Of a stretch of 5,959 nt of DNA, positions 5,078 through 5,959 are shown piece by piece (the stretch's first letter is position 1; each line of letters starts with the position of its first letter). The notes beneath the pieces are model-generated. The model was given only the letters and a program-made list of their open reading frames with translations. It did not search any database and had not been told where the DNA came from. Source of the stretch: Dehalococcoidales bacterium (GTDB taxonomy: Bacteria; Chloroflexota; Dehalococcoidia; Dehalococcoidales; JAUXAE01). The stretch is taken from positions 1-5,959 of the forward strand of contig JAUXAE010000072.1 in NCBI GenBank assembly GCA_030620035.1. The letters are read 5' to 3'. The translations under genes and the position numbers were made by a program.

Positions 5078-5959
5078 ATGAAAAGGAAACTGGTTATCGT
5101 TGAGTCACCAGCCAAGGCCAGGACACTGGGCAAAATCCTGGGTAAGGATTACGACTTGAAAGCCACGCTGGGTCACATCAGAGACCTGCCTAAAAGCCAG
5201 CTGGGGGTAGATATTGAAAGAGGTTTTACGCCTAAATATGTCCTCATCAGAAACAGAAGTAAACTTGTACGAGAGCTCAAGCAGGCGGTTAAGACCGTAG
5301 ATATGGTATATCTGGCCACCGACCCCGACCGTGAGGGAGAAGCCATCGCCTGGCATCTGATGGAGGTAACAAAATCGGGTAAGACAGCCTACCGCCGGGT
5401 CATCTTCCATGAAATAACCGGGGAGGCTATTAGGCGTGCCTTCAAAGCACCCCGCTTTATAGATATACAATTGGTCAACGCCCAGCAGGCAAGGCGCATC
5501 CTGGATAGGTTAGTCGGCTATAAGCTCAGCCCCCTGCTGTGGCGCAAGGTAAGAAGGGGCTTATCAGCGGGCAGGGTCCAGTCGGTGGCCGTCAGGATTA
5601 TTGTTGACCGTGAGCGTGAGATTGACAATTTTATCCCGGAGGAATACTGGACCATTGAGGCCGAACTGGCCAAAAAGCCGGCCGCCCGACGGGTCCCCTT
5701 TCGGGCACTGCTGGTCGGCTTTATAGGTGTCAAGCTGGTAATCCATAACCAGCAGGAGGCCGATGAAATCAGGCAGGAGCTTGAGCAGTCAAGCTACCGG
5801 GTGCTAAAGGTAAAAACCAAGAAGGTAAGCCGCCAGCCACCACCGCCGTTTATCACCAGCACCCTGCAACAGGAGGCCTGGCGTAAACTCCACTTTTCTG
5901 CCAAGCAGACAATGGCCGTTGCCCAGCAGCTCTATGAAGGCCTGCCTGTTGGCGATGAG
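5078..5959 (+). CDS. topA: DNA topoisomerase I (type IA), N-terminal part
   Basis: A type IA topoisomerase that relaxes negative supercoils by passing strands through a transient 5'-phosphotyrosine break. 294 codons are visible and the gene runs off the right edge; full-length bacterial TopA is about 700-870 residues. The TOPRIM domain is intact: KLVIVESPAKA (4-14) with Glu9, LGHIRDLP (31-38) and ATDPDREGEAIAWH (80-93), with metal-binding Asp82, Asp84 and Glu86. QARRILDRLVGYKLSPLLW (137-155) and GLSAGRVQSVAVRIIVDRE (161-179) belong to the central domain; PPFITSTLQQEA (256-267) leads into the active site. The catalytic tyrosine of the usual LITYMRTDS motif is expected roughly a dozen residues beyond the edge. 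The ATG at 5078 matches the family's N-terminus. No strong ribosome site is present, and translation is probably coupled to dprA, whose stop lies 4 bases upstream. Confidence 0.97.
   Translation, partial: MKRKLVIVESPAKARTLGKILGKDYDLKATLGHIRDLPKSQLGVDIERGFTPKYVLIRNRSKLVRELKQAVKTVDMVYLATDPDREGEAIAWHLMEVTKSGKTAYRRVIFHEITGEAIRRAFKAPRFIDIQLVNAQQARRILDRLVGYKLSPLLWRKVRRGLSAGRVQSVAVRIIVDREREIDNFIPEEYWTIEAELAKKPAARRVPFRALLVGFIGVKLVIHNQQEADEIRQELEQSSYRVLKVKTKKVSRQPPPPFITSTLQQEAWRKLHFSAKQTMAVAQQLYEGLPVGDE

Noticed and set aside
5105..5470. Minus-strand 121-codon reading frame opposite topA
   Set aside because: The plus strand carries intact TOPRIM motifs throughout; the antisense frame has no family features.

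Overview
This is an ordinary bacterial chromosomal segment of moderate GC with two divergent transcription blocks. The right half carries dprA followed after four bases by topA, preceded by two tRNA-Ser genes. That makes a bacterial, non-plasmid origin clear. Residue patterns, frequent TTG starts and the style of the small lipoprotein and of the GC-rich intergenic hairpin would fit Chloroflexota (Dehalococcoidia-like). This placement is an inference from impression, not from a search.

Left block (about 1-3375, all minus strand; read right to left as transcribed). A small secreted lipoprotein of unknown function comes first, then a CaCA-family cation/Ca2+ exchanger, then a two-TM pore protein with a cytoplasmic RCK (TrkA-N/TrkA-C) module, then the N-terminal half of a CPA2-type cation:proton antiporter that runs off the left edge. 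The spacings are 57, 111 and 155 bases. The first two gaps suit one operon. The last holds a possible promoter with inverted repeats, so the antiporter may also be transcribed separately. Together they look like a cation (K+, Na+, Ca2+, H+) homeostasis cluster.

Middle (3376-3945). A good extended -10 promoter faces left for the lipoprotein operon. Two tandem tRNA-Ser genes (anticodons CGA and GGA) face right and end at a clear intrinsic terminator. After it comes a GC-rich hairpin resembling a dispersed REP-type repeat, then a promoter-like sequence almost touching the dprA start.

Right block (3946-5959, plus strand). dprA (complete) and topA (294 codons, cut just before the expected catalytic tyrosine) form a tight pair.

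No wholly new system is evident. The most interesting point is inside the RCK pore gene: a very strong Shine-Dalgarno sequence sits just before an in-frame internal ATG at the membrane/RCK junction. This closely parallels the internal Met107 start of the MthK channel, which supplies free RCK subunits to the gating ring. The same protein lacks the canonical TVGYG selectivity filter.
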